Part shown: positions 33,994-41,271 of the stretch, in pieces
Position numbering within the stretch: position 1 is the first letter of the stretch
Layout of the letters: every line of letters starts with the position of its first letter
NCBI RefSeq assembly: GCF_002081715.1
Contig: NZ_MUKP01000027.1
Coordinates: forward strand, 22,476 to 86,475
Direction: 5' to 3'
Source of the DNA: Nocardia donostiensis
GTDB taxonomy: Bacteria > Actinomycetota > Actinomycetes > Mycobacteriales > Mycobacteriaceae
DNA: 64,000 bases
Made by a program: the position numbers and the translations under genes
The notes under the pieces: model-generated
What the model saw: only the letters and a program-made list of their open reading frames with translations
The model's database searches: none
Told to the model about the DNA's origin: nothing

Positions 33994-34860
33994 ATGACGT
34001 CAGGCACCTCGAACACCTCACACACCTCAGCGTCCGTTTCCATCACACCGACCAAGGCGCTGCACCTGGGGTCCGGTGATCCGCTGCTGTTACTGCACGG
34101 GTTGCTGCTGTCACCGCACTACTGGGAGCAGGCCGCGAACCGGCTCGCCACCCAATGCGAAGTGTTCGCACCGACACTCGCCGGACACTGGGGTGGCCCC
34201 GAATCCCAGCACCACGCCCTCGGCGCCCGCGAACTCGCCGACCATGTGGAAGCCCAACTCGACGAGATGGGTTGGCGCACCTGCCATATCGCAGGCCACT
34301 CGCTCGGTGCGGCCGTCGGTGTCGAACTCGCACGCCGCGGCAGGGCCCGCACCCTCACCGCCATCACCCCCACCGGCGGCTGGACATCGTCCTCCCCCGT
34401 GCGCTGGCGGGCGGCCTGGAAATTCGCGGCCCTGATCCCGCTCGTATGGGCAGGCAAACATCTCGGTGGTTTTCCCGTCGGCAACCCGCTGAGTCGCTGG
34501 TTCGCCGCCCGCGCGCTGACCAAACATCCCAGCGCCGTTTCCCGCCGCGACATCACGGCTGTTCTCACCGCCGCCCTCGGCTGCCCCGCCCCGATCCCCC
34601 TCATCACAGGCCTGCTCGGCCCCGCTCTCGACGACCTCTCCACCCTGCACACCCCGGTCCGCCTGCTCCTCGCCGAAGCCGACCACATCCTCCCCTGCCG
34701 CGTCTATGCCCGCCGCTACCTGCGCGAACTCCCCGACACCGCCGACCGCATCCTCGTCAACGGCGTAGGGCACGCCCCCATGCTGGAAGCTCCGGACCGC
34801 ATCGCCACCCTCATCGCCGAGCACGTGTATGCGAGCCGTACTCATCTTCGTGCGGTGTAG
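33994..34860 (+). CDS. Alpha/beta-fold hydrolase
   Basis: This 288-residue alpha/beta hydrolase has the oxyanion region LLLHGLLLSPHYWEQ, nucleophile Ser in GHSLGAA, acid in LLLAEADHILP and the catalytic His in GVGHAPMLEAP. A cap region with W-rich helices (WRAAWKFAALIPLVWAGKH) covers the site. An N-terminal Ser/Thr-rich stretch (TSGTSNTSHTSASVSIT) precedes the core. The start ATG has AAGGGG eight bases upstream; a GTG two codons earlier is possible. Substrate unknown; a lipid or small ester is typical of the group. Confidence 0.85.
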   Translation: MTSGTSNTSHTSASVSITPTKALHLGSGDPLLLLHGLLLSPHYWEQAANRLATQCEVFAPTLAGHWGGPESQHHALGARELADHVEAQLDEMGWRTCHIAGHSLGAAVGVELARRGRARTLTAITPTGGWTSSSPVRWRAAWKFAALIPLVWAGKHLGGFPVGNPLSRWFAARALTKHPSAVSRRDITAVLTAALGCPAPIPLITGLLGPALDDLSTLHTPVRLLLAEADHILPCRVYARRYLRELPDTADRILVNGVGHAPMLEAPDRIATLIAEHVYASRTHLRAV

Positions 34861-34966
34861 GCGCGGGCCGGGTCGACAATTGCAGCCTGCTGGACGCCCT
34901 CGCCGCCCAGAGTCTCCTCAGTATGTGCCCCAGGCCGCACCGACGCGTTCGGTCCTGGACGCACAT

Positions 34967-34997
34967 CGGGCACCCGCGTCTCATACGCGGGTGCCCG
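34967..34997. terminator. 13-bp perfect hairpin between convergent genes
   Basis: Bases 34967-34979 (CGGGCACCCGCGT) pair perfectly with 34985-34997 around a five-base loop. A GTTTGTT follows on the plus strand. It lies between the hydrolase and the convergent icd gene and can serve both. Confidence 0.72.
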
Positions 34998-35018
34998 GTT
35001 TGTTCGAGAAAACTCTGG

Positions 35019-36236
35019 TCAGCGCAGGGCGCGGGCCAGGTTGGCGTCGAGCGCCGCGAGGAACTCCTCGGTGCTCAGGTAGCCCTGGTCGCCGCCGACG
35101 AGCAGTGCGAGGTCCTTGGTCATCTGGCCGCCTTCGACGGTCTTGATGACGACATCCTCCAGGGTCTGCGCGAAGCCGATCAGCTCGGGGTTGTTGTCCA
35201 GCTTGCCGCGGTGCTCCAGGCCGCGGGTCCAGGCGAAGATCGACGCGATCGGGTTGGTCGAGGTCGGCTTGCCCTGCTGGTGCTGGCGGTAGTGCCGGGT
35301 GACGGTGCCGTGCGCCGCCTCGGCCTCACAGGTCTGGCCGTCCGGGGTCAGCAACACAGAGGTCATCAGGCCGAGCGAGCCGAAGCCTTGGGCCACGGTG
35401 TCGGACTGCACGTCACCGTCGTAGTTCTTGCAGGCCCACACATAGCCGCCCTCCCACTTCATGGAGGAGGCGACCATATCGTCGATCAACCGGTGCTCGT
35501 AGGTCAGGCCCGCGGCGTCGAACTGGGTTTTGAACTCGGCATCGAAGACCTCCTGGAAGGTGTCCTTGAACATGCCGTCGTAGGCCTTCAGGATGGTGTT
35601 CTTCGTCGACATGTACACCGGGTAGTTCTGCTGCAGACCATAGTTGAACGAGGCCCGCGCGAAGTCCTCGATGGACTTGCGGAAGTTGTACATGCCCATG
35701 ACGACGCCGCCGTCCTCGGGCATCTTCACGACCTCGTGCTCGATCGGCTCGCTGCCGTCGTCCGGGGTGAAGGTGAGGGTGACGGTACCGCCTTGGAACA
35801 CCTTGAAGTCGGTGGCGCGGTACTGGTCGCCGAACGCGTGACGGCCGATGATGATCGGCTTGGTCCAGCCCGGGACCAGGCGGGGCACGTTGGAGATGAT
35901 GATCGGCGCGCGGAAGATGGTACCGCCCAGAATGTTGCGGATGGTGCCGTTGGGCGAACGCCACATTTTCTTGAGGCCGAACTCCTTGACACGGGCCTCA
36001 TCAGGGGTGATGGTCGCGCATTTGACGCCCACCCCGTGCTTCTTGATGGCGTTGGCGGCGTCGATGGTGACCTGGTCGTCGGTCTTGTCCCGGTATTCGA
36101 TGCCGAGGTCGTAGTACTCGAGGTTCACATCGAGGTACGGGTGGATCAACTTGTCCTTGATGAACTGCCAGATGATCCGGGTCATCTCGTCGCCATCGAG
36201 TTCGACGACGGTGCCTTCAACCTTGATCTTGGACAT
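35019..36236 (-). CDS. icd: NADP-dependent isocitrate dehydrogenase
   Basis: This 405-residue homodimeric NADP-type isocitrate dehydrogenase (the eukaryote-like subfamily, Rv3339c) converts isocitrate to 2-oxoglutarate and CO2. Motifs: ELDGDEMTRIIWQFIKDKL, the substrate loop WRSPNGTIRNILGGT, GRHAFGDQYRATD and the metal-binding CKNYDGDVQSDTVAQGFGS. The ATG has AGGAGG 12 bases upstream. It is divergent from the metY leader region. Confidence 0.95.
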   Translation of the reverse strand: MSKIKVEGTVVELDGDEMTRIIWQFIKDKLIHPYLDVNLEYYDLGIEYRDKTDDQVTIDAANAIKKHGVGVKCATITPDEARVKEFGLKKMWRSPNGTIRNILGGTIFRAPIIISNVPRLVPGWTKPIIIGRHAFGDQYRATDFKVFQGGTVTLTFTPDDGSEPIEHEVVKMPEDGGVVMGMYNFRKSIEDFARASFNYGLQQNYPVYMSTKNTILKAYDGMFKDTFQEVFDAEFKTQFDAAGLTYEHRLIDDMVASSMKWEGGYVWACKNYDGDVQSDTVAQGFGSLGLMTSVLLTPDGQTCEAEAAHGTVTRHYRQHQQGKPTSTNPIASIFAWTRGLEHRGKLDNNPELIGFAQTLEDVVIKTVEGGQMTKDLALLVGGDQGYLSTEEFLAALDANLARALR

Positions 36237-36481
36237 GGATCTTCGTGTCCTCCTAGGATGGTGCCCTCATTGCACGGCCAGGCGAACACGCTTGTGAGCG
36301 GACCCCAGCTGTTCAACAGACAACGTATACGCCTCATGTTGTCCACGAGACGTCTGGTGCATACAAGACGAGCGTACTGCTGACGGTGGTTGCATCACAC
36401 AGGCAGCCCCGGCAGCGAGCCGTACCACACCCGTTTCCCATGGTCGATGAACGTGATTTCGGTCCGCAAGTGTTCGCCGGT

Positions 36482-36487
36482 TACGAT
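36482..36487 (+). promoter_or_regulatory. Candidate -10 box of the metY leader
   Basis: TACGAT is placed so that transcription would start near 36494, at the first base pairs of the riboswitch. The matching -35 is weak, so the site is tentative. Confidence 0.35.
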
Positions 36488-36494
36488 GTGGACC

Positions 36495-36608
36495 AGGTCT
36501 TGAGCGCCAGCGCGAAGCCCCGGCTAGCTGGCCGGCAACCCTCCTGCTGCGGTGGGGTGCTCCGGGTGATGACCGGGCTCCCGAAGGCCGGGGGCAAGCG
36601 CACCTTCA
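36495..36608 (+). ncRNA. SAM-IV riboswitch upstream of metY
   Basis: The core reads TTGAGCGCCAGCG, then AAGCCCCGGC, GCTGGCCGGCAACCCTCC, a GGTGGGGTGCTCCGGG segment, then TGATGACCGG. This is the conserved SAM-I/SAM-IV core in the arrangement known from Actinobacteria. GCCAGC (36507-36512) pairs with GCTGGC (36528-36533) as P2. CTTG (36499-36502) with CAAG (36595-36598), plus AGGT with ACCT, can close P1. The switch binds S-adenosylmethionine and should turn down metY-metX when SAM is plentiful. Its 3' end lies immediately before the Shine-Dalgarno of a polycysteine leader ORF. Confidence 0.88.
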
Positions 36609-36621
36609 GGAGGTCACCCAC

Positions 36622-36654
36622 ATGTGTTGCTGTTGTTGTTCTTCTTCGCGATAA
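36622..36654 (+). CDS. Polycysteine leader peptide ORF (MCCCCCSSSR)
   Basis: A ten-codon ORF reads Met, five consecutive Cys codons (TGT/TGC), three Ser, Arg, TAA. AGGAGG lies eight bases upstream, one of the best ribosome-binding sites in the window. It ends 52 bases before the metY start. Polycysteine leader ORFs are known in mycobacteria as cysteine-responsive attenuators: a ribosome short of Cys-tRNA stalls and changes the downstream RNA fold. MetY uses sulphide, so a cysteine or sulphur signal is sensible here. The hairpin that would be switched (for example GCGGC/GCCGC at 36674-36690) needs RNA folding to confirm. Confidence 0.8.
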   Translation: MCCCCCSSSR

Positions 36655-36706
36655 CCCAGAAACATCGATCGCTGCGGCGAGCAGCCGCCCTCTCTTGGAG
36701 CACGAC

Positions 36707-38038
36707 ATGACCGATGCCAGCACGACCGACGTCGATCCCACCACCAACTGGTCCTTCGAAACCAAGCAGGTCCACGCGGGACAGAACCCGGACGGCGTCA
36801 CCAACGCGCGGGCACTGCCGATCTACCAGACTACGTCCTACGCTTTCCGCAACACCGACCATGCCGCCGCGCTGTTCGGTCTCGCCGAACCGGGCAATAT
36901 CTACACGCGCATCATGAACCCCACCCAGGACGTGGTGGAACAGCGCATCGCTGCGCTCGAAGGCGGCGTCGCCGCACTGCTGCTGGCCTCCGGGCAGGCC
37001 GCCGAAACCTTCGCCATCCTCAACCTGGCCGGGGCGGGCGACCATTTCGTGGCCAGCCCGCACCTGTACGGCGGCACCTTCAACCTGTTCCACTACTCGT
37101 TGCCGAAGCTGGGTATCGAGGTCACGTTCGTCGACGACCCCGACGACCTGGAGCAGTGGCGCGCCGCCATCCGGCCCAACACCAAGGCCTTCTACGGTGA
37201 GACCGTCGCCAACCCGAGCAGCATGATCCTCGACATCCCCGGCATCTCCGAGGTCGCGCACGCCGCGGGCATCCCGCTGATCGTGGACAACACCGCAGCC
37301 ACCCCGTACCTGATCCAGCCGCTGCAGCACGGCGCCGATATCGTCGTGCACTCGGCCACCAAGTACCTGGGCGGGCACGGAACCGCTATCGCGGGTGTGA
37401 TCGTCGACGGCGGCACCTTCGACTGGACCGTGACCGACGAGCAGGGCAACTCCAAGTTCCCCGGCTTCACCACCCCGGACCCCAGCTACCACGGTGCGGT
37501 GTTCGCCGACCTGGGCGCGCCCGCCTTCGCGCTCAAGGCCCGCGTACAACTGCTGCGCGATATGGGTGCGGCCGTGGCGCCGTTCAACGCGTTCCTGATC
37601 AGCCAGGGCATCGAAACCCTGAGCTTGCGGATGGAGCGCCACGTCAGCAACGCCCAGCAGGTCGCCGAGTTCCTCAGCGAACACCCGGACGTGGAGAAGG
37701 TTCACTTCGCCGGCCTGCCTTCCTCGCCGTGGTACGAGCGCAGCAAGCAGTTGACGCCCAAGGGTGTCGGCGCGATCGTGTCGTTCGAGCTGCGCGGCGG
37801 TGTCGATGCGGGCAAACGGTTCGTGGACGCGCTCACCCTGCACAGCCACGTCGCCAATATCGGCGATGTGCGTTCGCTGGTGATCCACCCCGCCTCCACC
37901 ACGCACTCGCAGCTCACCCCCGAAGAGCAGCTGAGCGCAGGCGTGGCCCCCGGCCTGATACGACTCGCGGTGGGTATCGAGGGAATCGACGATATTCTCG
38001 CCGACCTGCGCACGGGATTCGCGGCGGCCAACAGTTGA
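36707..38038 (+). CDS. metY: O-acetylhomoserine sulfhydrylase
   Basis: This 443-residue PLP enzyme of the Cys/Met metabolism family makes homocysteine from O-acetylhomoserine and sulphide. Motifs: IYQTTSYAF, the PLP/phosphate region ASGQAAETFAI, DNTAATPYLIQP and the Schiff-base Lys in HSATKYLGGHGTA. The long-form family (over 420 residues, with the FTTPDPSYHG insert) matches MetY rather than cystathionine synthase. The ATG has GGAG six bases upstream; the longer open frame runs through the riboswitch and is not used. It is followed two bases later by metX. It is the counterpart of Rv3340. Confidence 0.94.
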   Translation: MTDASTTDVDPTTNWSFETKQVHAGQNPDGVTNARALPIYQTTSYAFRNTDHAAALFGLAEPGNIYTRIMNPTQDVVEQRIAALEGGVAALLLASGQAAETFAILNLAGAGDHFVASPHLYGGTFNLFHYSLPKLGIEVTFVDDPDDLEQWRAAIRPNTKAFYGETVANPSSMILDIPGISEVAHAAGIPLIVDNTAATPYLIQPLQHGADIVVHSATKYLGGHGTAIAGVIVDGGTFDWTVTDEQGNSKFPGFTTPDPSYHGAVFADLGAPAFALKARVQLLRDMGAAVAPFNAFLISQGIETLSLRMERHVSNAQQVAEFLSEHPDVEKVHFAGLPSSPWYERSKQLTPKGVGAIVSFELRGGVDAGKRFVDALTLHSHVANIGDVRSLVIHPASTTHSQLTPEEQLSAGVAPGLIRLAVGIEGIDDILADLRTGFAAANS

Positions 38039-38040
38039 CA

Positions 38041-39183
38041 GTGAGCGCCGAACGGAGCACCGCCCGTCGGGCGGGGGCACAGCTGCCCCCGCCCGATGGG
38101 CGGCTCGGCGTGATCGATATCGGGGACGTCGTGCTGGAGAGCGGTGCGGTTGTCCCCGGTGTCGGGCTGGCTGTGCAGCGGTGGGGTGAGCTCTCGCCGG
38201 AGATGGACAATGTGGTGCTGGTCGAGCACGCCCTCACCGGCGACTCGCATGTGGCGAGCACCTTCGGCGACCCTGCTTCCCCGCCCGGCTGGTGGGAAGG
38301 CATGGTCGGCCCGGGAGCACCGCTGGACACCGACGAGTGGTGTGTGGTCGCCACCAATGTGATCGGCGGCTGTCAGGGCAGCACCGGCCCGGCGTCGTCT
38401 GCACCGGACGGGAAGCCGTGGGGGTCCCGGTTTCCGCGTATCACCATCCGCGATCAGGTGACCGCGGAAGCGGCGCTGCTCGATGTGCTCGGTATCGACC
38501 GGATCGCTGCCGCAGTCGGGGGATCCATGGGCGGTATGCGGGTGCTGGAGTGGATGATCAGCGCGCCGCAGCGGCTGGCCGCCGCGCTGGTGCTCGCTGT
38601 GGGCCCGCGGGCCACCGCCGACCAGATCGGCACCCAGACCACCCAGATCGCCGCCATCACCGCCGATCCGGCGTGGCAGGGCGGGGACTACCACGGCACC
38701 GGTTTCGTCCCGACCACCGGAATGGGCATTGCGCGCCGGATCGCGCACCTGTCCTACCGCACTGCCGCCGAACTGGACCACCGCTTCCAGAACACATCGC
38801 AGGGCGACGAGGACCCGTGGAACGGGGGCCGTTACGCGGTGCAGAGCTACCTGGACCATCAGGCCGACAAACTGTGTAAACGCTTCGACCCGGCCACCTA
38901 CGTGCTGCTGAGCGAGGCGATGAACCGTCACGACGTCGGCCGGGGTCGCGGAGGTATCGAGGCCGCGCTGGGCAGCACGCATGTCCCCTGCATCGTGGGC
39001 GGTATCGACTCCGACCGGCTCTATCCGCTGGAAACCCAACAGGAACTCGCCGACGGGCTACCCGGATGTCAAGGGCTAGAGGTGGTGCATTCCCGCGATG
39101 GGCACGACGGGTTCCTCACCGAGGCCGCCGCGATCTCCAAGCTCCTCACCCAAACGATGAACTTGGCCCGCGCCAACCGCTGA
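38041..39183 (+). CDS. metX: Homoserine O-acetyltransferase
   Basis: This 380-residue alpha/beta-hydrolase-fold acyltransferase makes O-acetylhomoserine, the substrate of the MetY encoded just upstream. Motifs: VEHALTGDSHV, NVIGGCQGSTGP, the nucleophile Ser in GGSMGGMRVLEW, and the catalytic Asp/His in GIDSDRLYP and DGHDGFLTE. The GTG starts two bases after the metY stop, so translation is coupled. A TTG overlapping that stop is an alternative. It is the Rv3341 counterpart and ends at a strong hairpin. Confidence 0.94.
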   Translation: MSAERSTARRAGAQLPPPDGRLGVIDIGDVVLESGAVVPGVGLAVQRWGELSPEMDNVVLVEHALTGDSHVASTFGDPASPPGWWEGMVGPGAPLDTDEWCVVATNVIGGCQGSTGPASSAPDGKPWGSRFPRITIRDQVTAEAALLDVLGIDRIAAAVGGSMGGMRVLEWMISAPQRLAAALVLAVGPRATADQIGTQTTQIAAITADPAWQGGDYHGTGFVPTTGMGIARRIAHLSYRTAAELDHRFQNTSQGDEDPWNGGRYAVQSYLDHQADKLCKRFDPATYVLLSEAMNRHDVGRGRGGIEAALGSTHVPCIVGGIDSDRLYPLETQQELADGLPGCQGLEVVHSRDGHDGFLTEAAAISKLLTQTMNLARANR

Positions 39184-39195
39184 GCCGGGATTCTG

Positions 39196-39224
39196 GCGGG
39201 CGCTCGCTTGAAGCGAGCGCCCGC
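39196..39224. terminator. 12-bp perfect hairpin between metX and DUF3017 gene
   Basis: GCGGGCGCTCGC (39196-39207) pairs perfectly with 39213-39224 around a five-base loop, 13 bases after the metX stop. Its last base is the last base of the convergent DUF3017 stop codon, so it can act in both directions. Confidence 0.78.
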
Positions 39225-39550
39225 TAACTCACGCCCAGGGTGTTGATCGTTGCCGCGATGAAGACGATCGCACTGCCGAGCAGCGTCAGTGCACCCACAT
39301 CGAACGGTTTGCTGCGCACCGCGAGCAACCCCACCCGCGCCGCGGGCAAACACAACCGGAGCGCCGCGGCAAGCAAGGTTGCGCCACCGAAGAACAAAGC
39401 CCCACGCCGCCACCGGTCCTGCGCGACGAACACCACCGCCACACCGATCACCAGCACCACCAGCAGCATCGGCAGATGACAGCGCAGGAACCGCATCACC
39501 TTGGTCCGGCTGCCCGGCTCATCGGCTGTCGAGGTTTCGGCATCGGTCAC
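39224..39550 (-). CDS. DUF3017 membrane protein
   Basis: The protein has 108 residues. After a short cytoplasmic N-terminus (ETSTADEPGSRTK) there are three hydrophobic helices: LPMLLVVLVIGVAVVFVA, GALFFGGATLLAAALRLCL and ALTLLGSAIVFIAATI. WRRGALFFGG and GLLAVRSKPFDV match the DUF3017 family (Rv3355c-like). The GTG start is preceded by GGGGC. Function unknown. Confidence 0.82.
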   Translation of the reverse strand: MTDAETSTADEPGSRTKVMRFLRCHLPMLLVVLVIGVAVVFVAQDRWRRGALFFGGATLLAAALRLCLPAARVGLLAVRSKPFDVGALTLLGSAIVFIAATINTLGVS

Positions 39551-39663
39551 GCCCCGATTCTGACAGACCCATACCCCCGGCCTGTTCGCCAGTGCCGCAA
39601 GCACGCTGTCCCCGGCGGAGCTCGTACCCACCCGATATGTGCCGTGCCCGATAAAGGTGGGGT

Positions 39664-39813
39664 ATGACCACAGCGCATGACTACGACGACCTGCACAACA
39701 TGGTCGATCGGCGCCAGTATCTCTCATTCACCGGCTTGACGTATGCCGAACCCGAGCTGGCCGCAGAGTCGGAAGAAATTCTCGGCGAAGAGCGAGGCAG
39801 GCAAGCAGAGTGA
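39664..39813 (+). CDS. 49-residue acidic small protein
   Basis: An ATG after GGTGGGGT opens a 49-codon frame: MTTAHDYDDLHNMVDRRQYL at the start, then a Glu-rich helical end (ELAAESEEILGEERGRQAE). Base composition and codon choice look coding. It has the size and charge of a prevent-host-death or VapB-like antitoxin C-terminus, but no partner overlaps it. A VapBC-type pair begins 72 bases downstream on the same strand. I do not recognise the family. Confidence 0.5.
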   Translation: MTTAHDYDDLHNMVDRRQYLSFTGLTYAEPELAAESEEILGEERGRQAE

Positions 39814-39858
39814 TCGTCTGCGATACGAGGCTGCGTGCCGACAGCAAGAGGCGCAGTT

Positions 39859-39879
39859 CATCCTACTATCGGTAGGATG
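39859..39879. promoter_or_regulatory. Palindromic operator/promoter of the toxin-antitoxin pair
   Basis: CATCCTAC (39859-39866) and GTAGGATG (39872-39879) are perfect inverted repeats around TATCG. TACTAT (39864-39869) inside the palindrome has the form of a -10 box, placing the transcription start near 39876. This is the usual arrangement for autorepression by an antitoxin. Confidence 0.65.
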
Positions 39880-39885
39880 GGCGCT

Positions 39886-40137
39886 ATGAGCGGTAGTAAG
39901 AAGTACTCGGTGAGCCTGCCCGAAGAGCTCGCGGAAACAATCCGGGCACAGGTAGGCCCGGGCGGCTTCTCCGCCTACATCGCCGAAGCACTCGAGCACC
40001 ACGTCGCCATGGGCAAGCTCGGCGACATCGTCGATGACTACACCAGGGACCACGGGCCGCTGCCCCAGGAGGAAATCGACGCGGCCCGGGCCGCGCTGCG
40101 GCATGACAAGGACGGTCCGGCCGGGGCCGCCGCCTGA
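39886..40137 (+). CDS. vapB: VapB-type antitoxin
   Basis: This 83-residue protein has a ribbon-helix-helix-like N-terminus (KKYSVSLPEELAETIRAQV) and helix FSAYIAEALEHHV for DNA binding, with an acidic C-terminal arm (DYTRDHGPLPQEEIDAARAAL) that should neutralise the toxin. An in-frame ATG at 39877 lies inside the palindromic operator and would fit a leaderless transcript; the ATG at 39886 has AGGA eight bases upstream. Its stop overlaps the toxin start (TGATG). Confidence 0.8.
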   Translation: MSGSKKYSVSLPEELAETIRAQVGPGGFSAYIAEALEHHVAMGKLGDIVDDYTRDHGPLPQEEIDAARAALRHDKDGPAGAAA

Positions 40138-40529
40138 TGCCGGGCACCCTGCTGCTGGACTGCGAAGGGTTGTCGAAGCTCTACCGCCGTGACCCGAAGG
40201 TCGTCATTTGCGTCGAAGCGGCGCGGTTGGAGAATATTCGTGTCGGCACGACCGCGATGACACGGCTGGAAGCCGAGTACGGCCGCGTCCCCCGGGGCAG
40301 GATCTCATGGGTGCTGTCCCGTCTCGACGTCCACGACGTCACTCGAACAGTCAGCGATGCCGCAGCCGAACTGCTCCGAGCGAACAACCTCCACGGCCAC
40401 AAGTACGCTATCGACGCGGTGCTCGCAGCTATCGCCCTGGCCGCTGAACCACCGGTCACCATCGTGTCCTCCGATCCCGAGGATCTGACTTCGCTGTGCG
40501 GACCGGGGATCGGAATCATCAAGGTGTAG
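40137..40529 (+). CDS. vapC: VapC-type PIN-domain toxin
   Basis: This 130-residue PIN-domain ribonuclease has the expected acidic metal residues: Asp in TLLLDCEGLSKL, Glu in MTRLEAEYGRV, Asp in HKYAIDAVLAAIA and Asp in SSDPEDLTSL. VapC toxins cleave specific tRNA or rRNA loops and stop translation. It overlaps the antitoxin gene by one base, which ties their synthesis together. Confidence 0.82.
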   Translation: MPGTLLLDCEGLSKLYRRDPKVVICVEAARLENIRVGTTAMTRLEAEYGRVPRGRISWVLSRLDVHDVTRTVSDAAAELLRANNLHGHKYAIDAVLAAIALAAEPPVTIVSSDPEDLTSLCGPGIGIIKV

Positions 40530-40568
40530 TGGCCGAACATTGCTGGGCCACCTGATTGACTTGGCGTC

Positions 40569-41033
40569 GTGTTCAATGTGATGTTCCATGAGCCGCGCAT
40601 ACCCCCCAATACCGGTAACGCAATACGGATGGCCGCTGGAACCGGGTGTGCGCTGCATCTGATCGAGCCGTTGGGGTTCGATCTGTCGGAGGCGAAGCTG
40701 CGGCGAGCGGGGCTGGACTACCACGATCTGGCGACGGTAACGGTGCATCCGAATCTGGGGGCTGCGTGGCAGGCGTTGCGGCCGGAGCGGGTGTTCGCAT
40801 TCACCACGCAGGCCACCACCTGGTACACCGATGTGGCGTACCGGGCGGGTGATGTGCTGCTGTTCGGGACCGAACCGTCCGGGCTGCCCACGGAAGTGCT
40901 GGCCGACGAACACATCACGAAGCAGGTGCGGATACCGCTGCTGCCGGGGCGGCGGTCGATGAACCTGTCGAACGCGGCGGCGGTCACGGTGTACGAGGCG
41001 TGGCGGCAGCACGGGTTTCCCGGCGCGGTGTGA
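40569..41033 (+). CDS. trmL: tRNA (cytidine(34)-2'-O)-methyltransferase
   Basis: This 154-residue minimal SPOUT methyltransferase methylates the wobble ribose of certain tRNA-Leu species in E. coli. Motifs: VMFHEPRIPPNTGNAIR, LHLIEPLGFDLSEAKLRRAGLDY, LLFGTEPSGLP and the knot end IPLLPGRRSMNLSNAAAV. The length is typical of TrmL. The start is a GTG; no strong ribosome-binding site is seen. It is convergent with the DUF167 gene. Confidence 0.92.
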   Translation: MFNVMFHEPRIPPNTGNAIRMAAGTGCALHLIEPLGFDLSEAKLRRAGLDYHDLATVTVHPNLGAAWQALRPERVFAFTTQATTWYTDVAYRAGDVLLFGTEPSGLPTEVLADEHITKQVRIPLLPGRRSMNLSNAAAVTVYEAWRQHGFPGAV

Positions 41034-41043
41034 GCAGCGTCTC

Positions 41044-41271
41044 CTACTCGTCGATGTCGAAACGTTTGTGCCGGGACGCGGCGCCCGCGACGAGGCGGAC
41101 GGCGCTTTTGGGGACGCCGTAGTGCTCGGCCAATAGTTCGATGGCGGCCTTGTTCGCCTTACCCTCCACTGCGGGGGCGCGCACGTACAGCTGGAGGGTG
41201 CCGTCGGGCAGGGTTTCGACGAGCGGGCCTTTACGGCTGTTCGGTTTTATCGTCGCCCGCACGGTGGTCAC
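41044..41271 (-). CDS. DUF167 (YggU) family protein
   Basis: This 75-residue small alpha/beta protein has the DUF167 pattern VRATIKPNSRKGPLVE, YVRAPAVEGKANKAAIELLAEHYGVPKSAVRLVAGAASRHK. The GTG start lies 41 bases inside the 3' end of the upstream DUF4349 lipoprotein gene in another frame, so the two overlap and are probably coupled. The function is unknown across the family. Confidence 0.87.
   Translation of the reverse strand: MTTVRATIKPNSRKGPLVETLPDGTLQLYVRAPAVEGKANKAAIELLAEHYGVPKSAVRLVAGAASRHKRFDIDE

Noticed and set aside
36386..36706. Long open extension upstream of metY
   Set aside because: It crosses the SAM-IV riboswitch and the leader ORF. The metY start with GGAG at six bases matches the family N-terminus.
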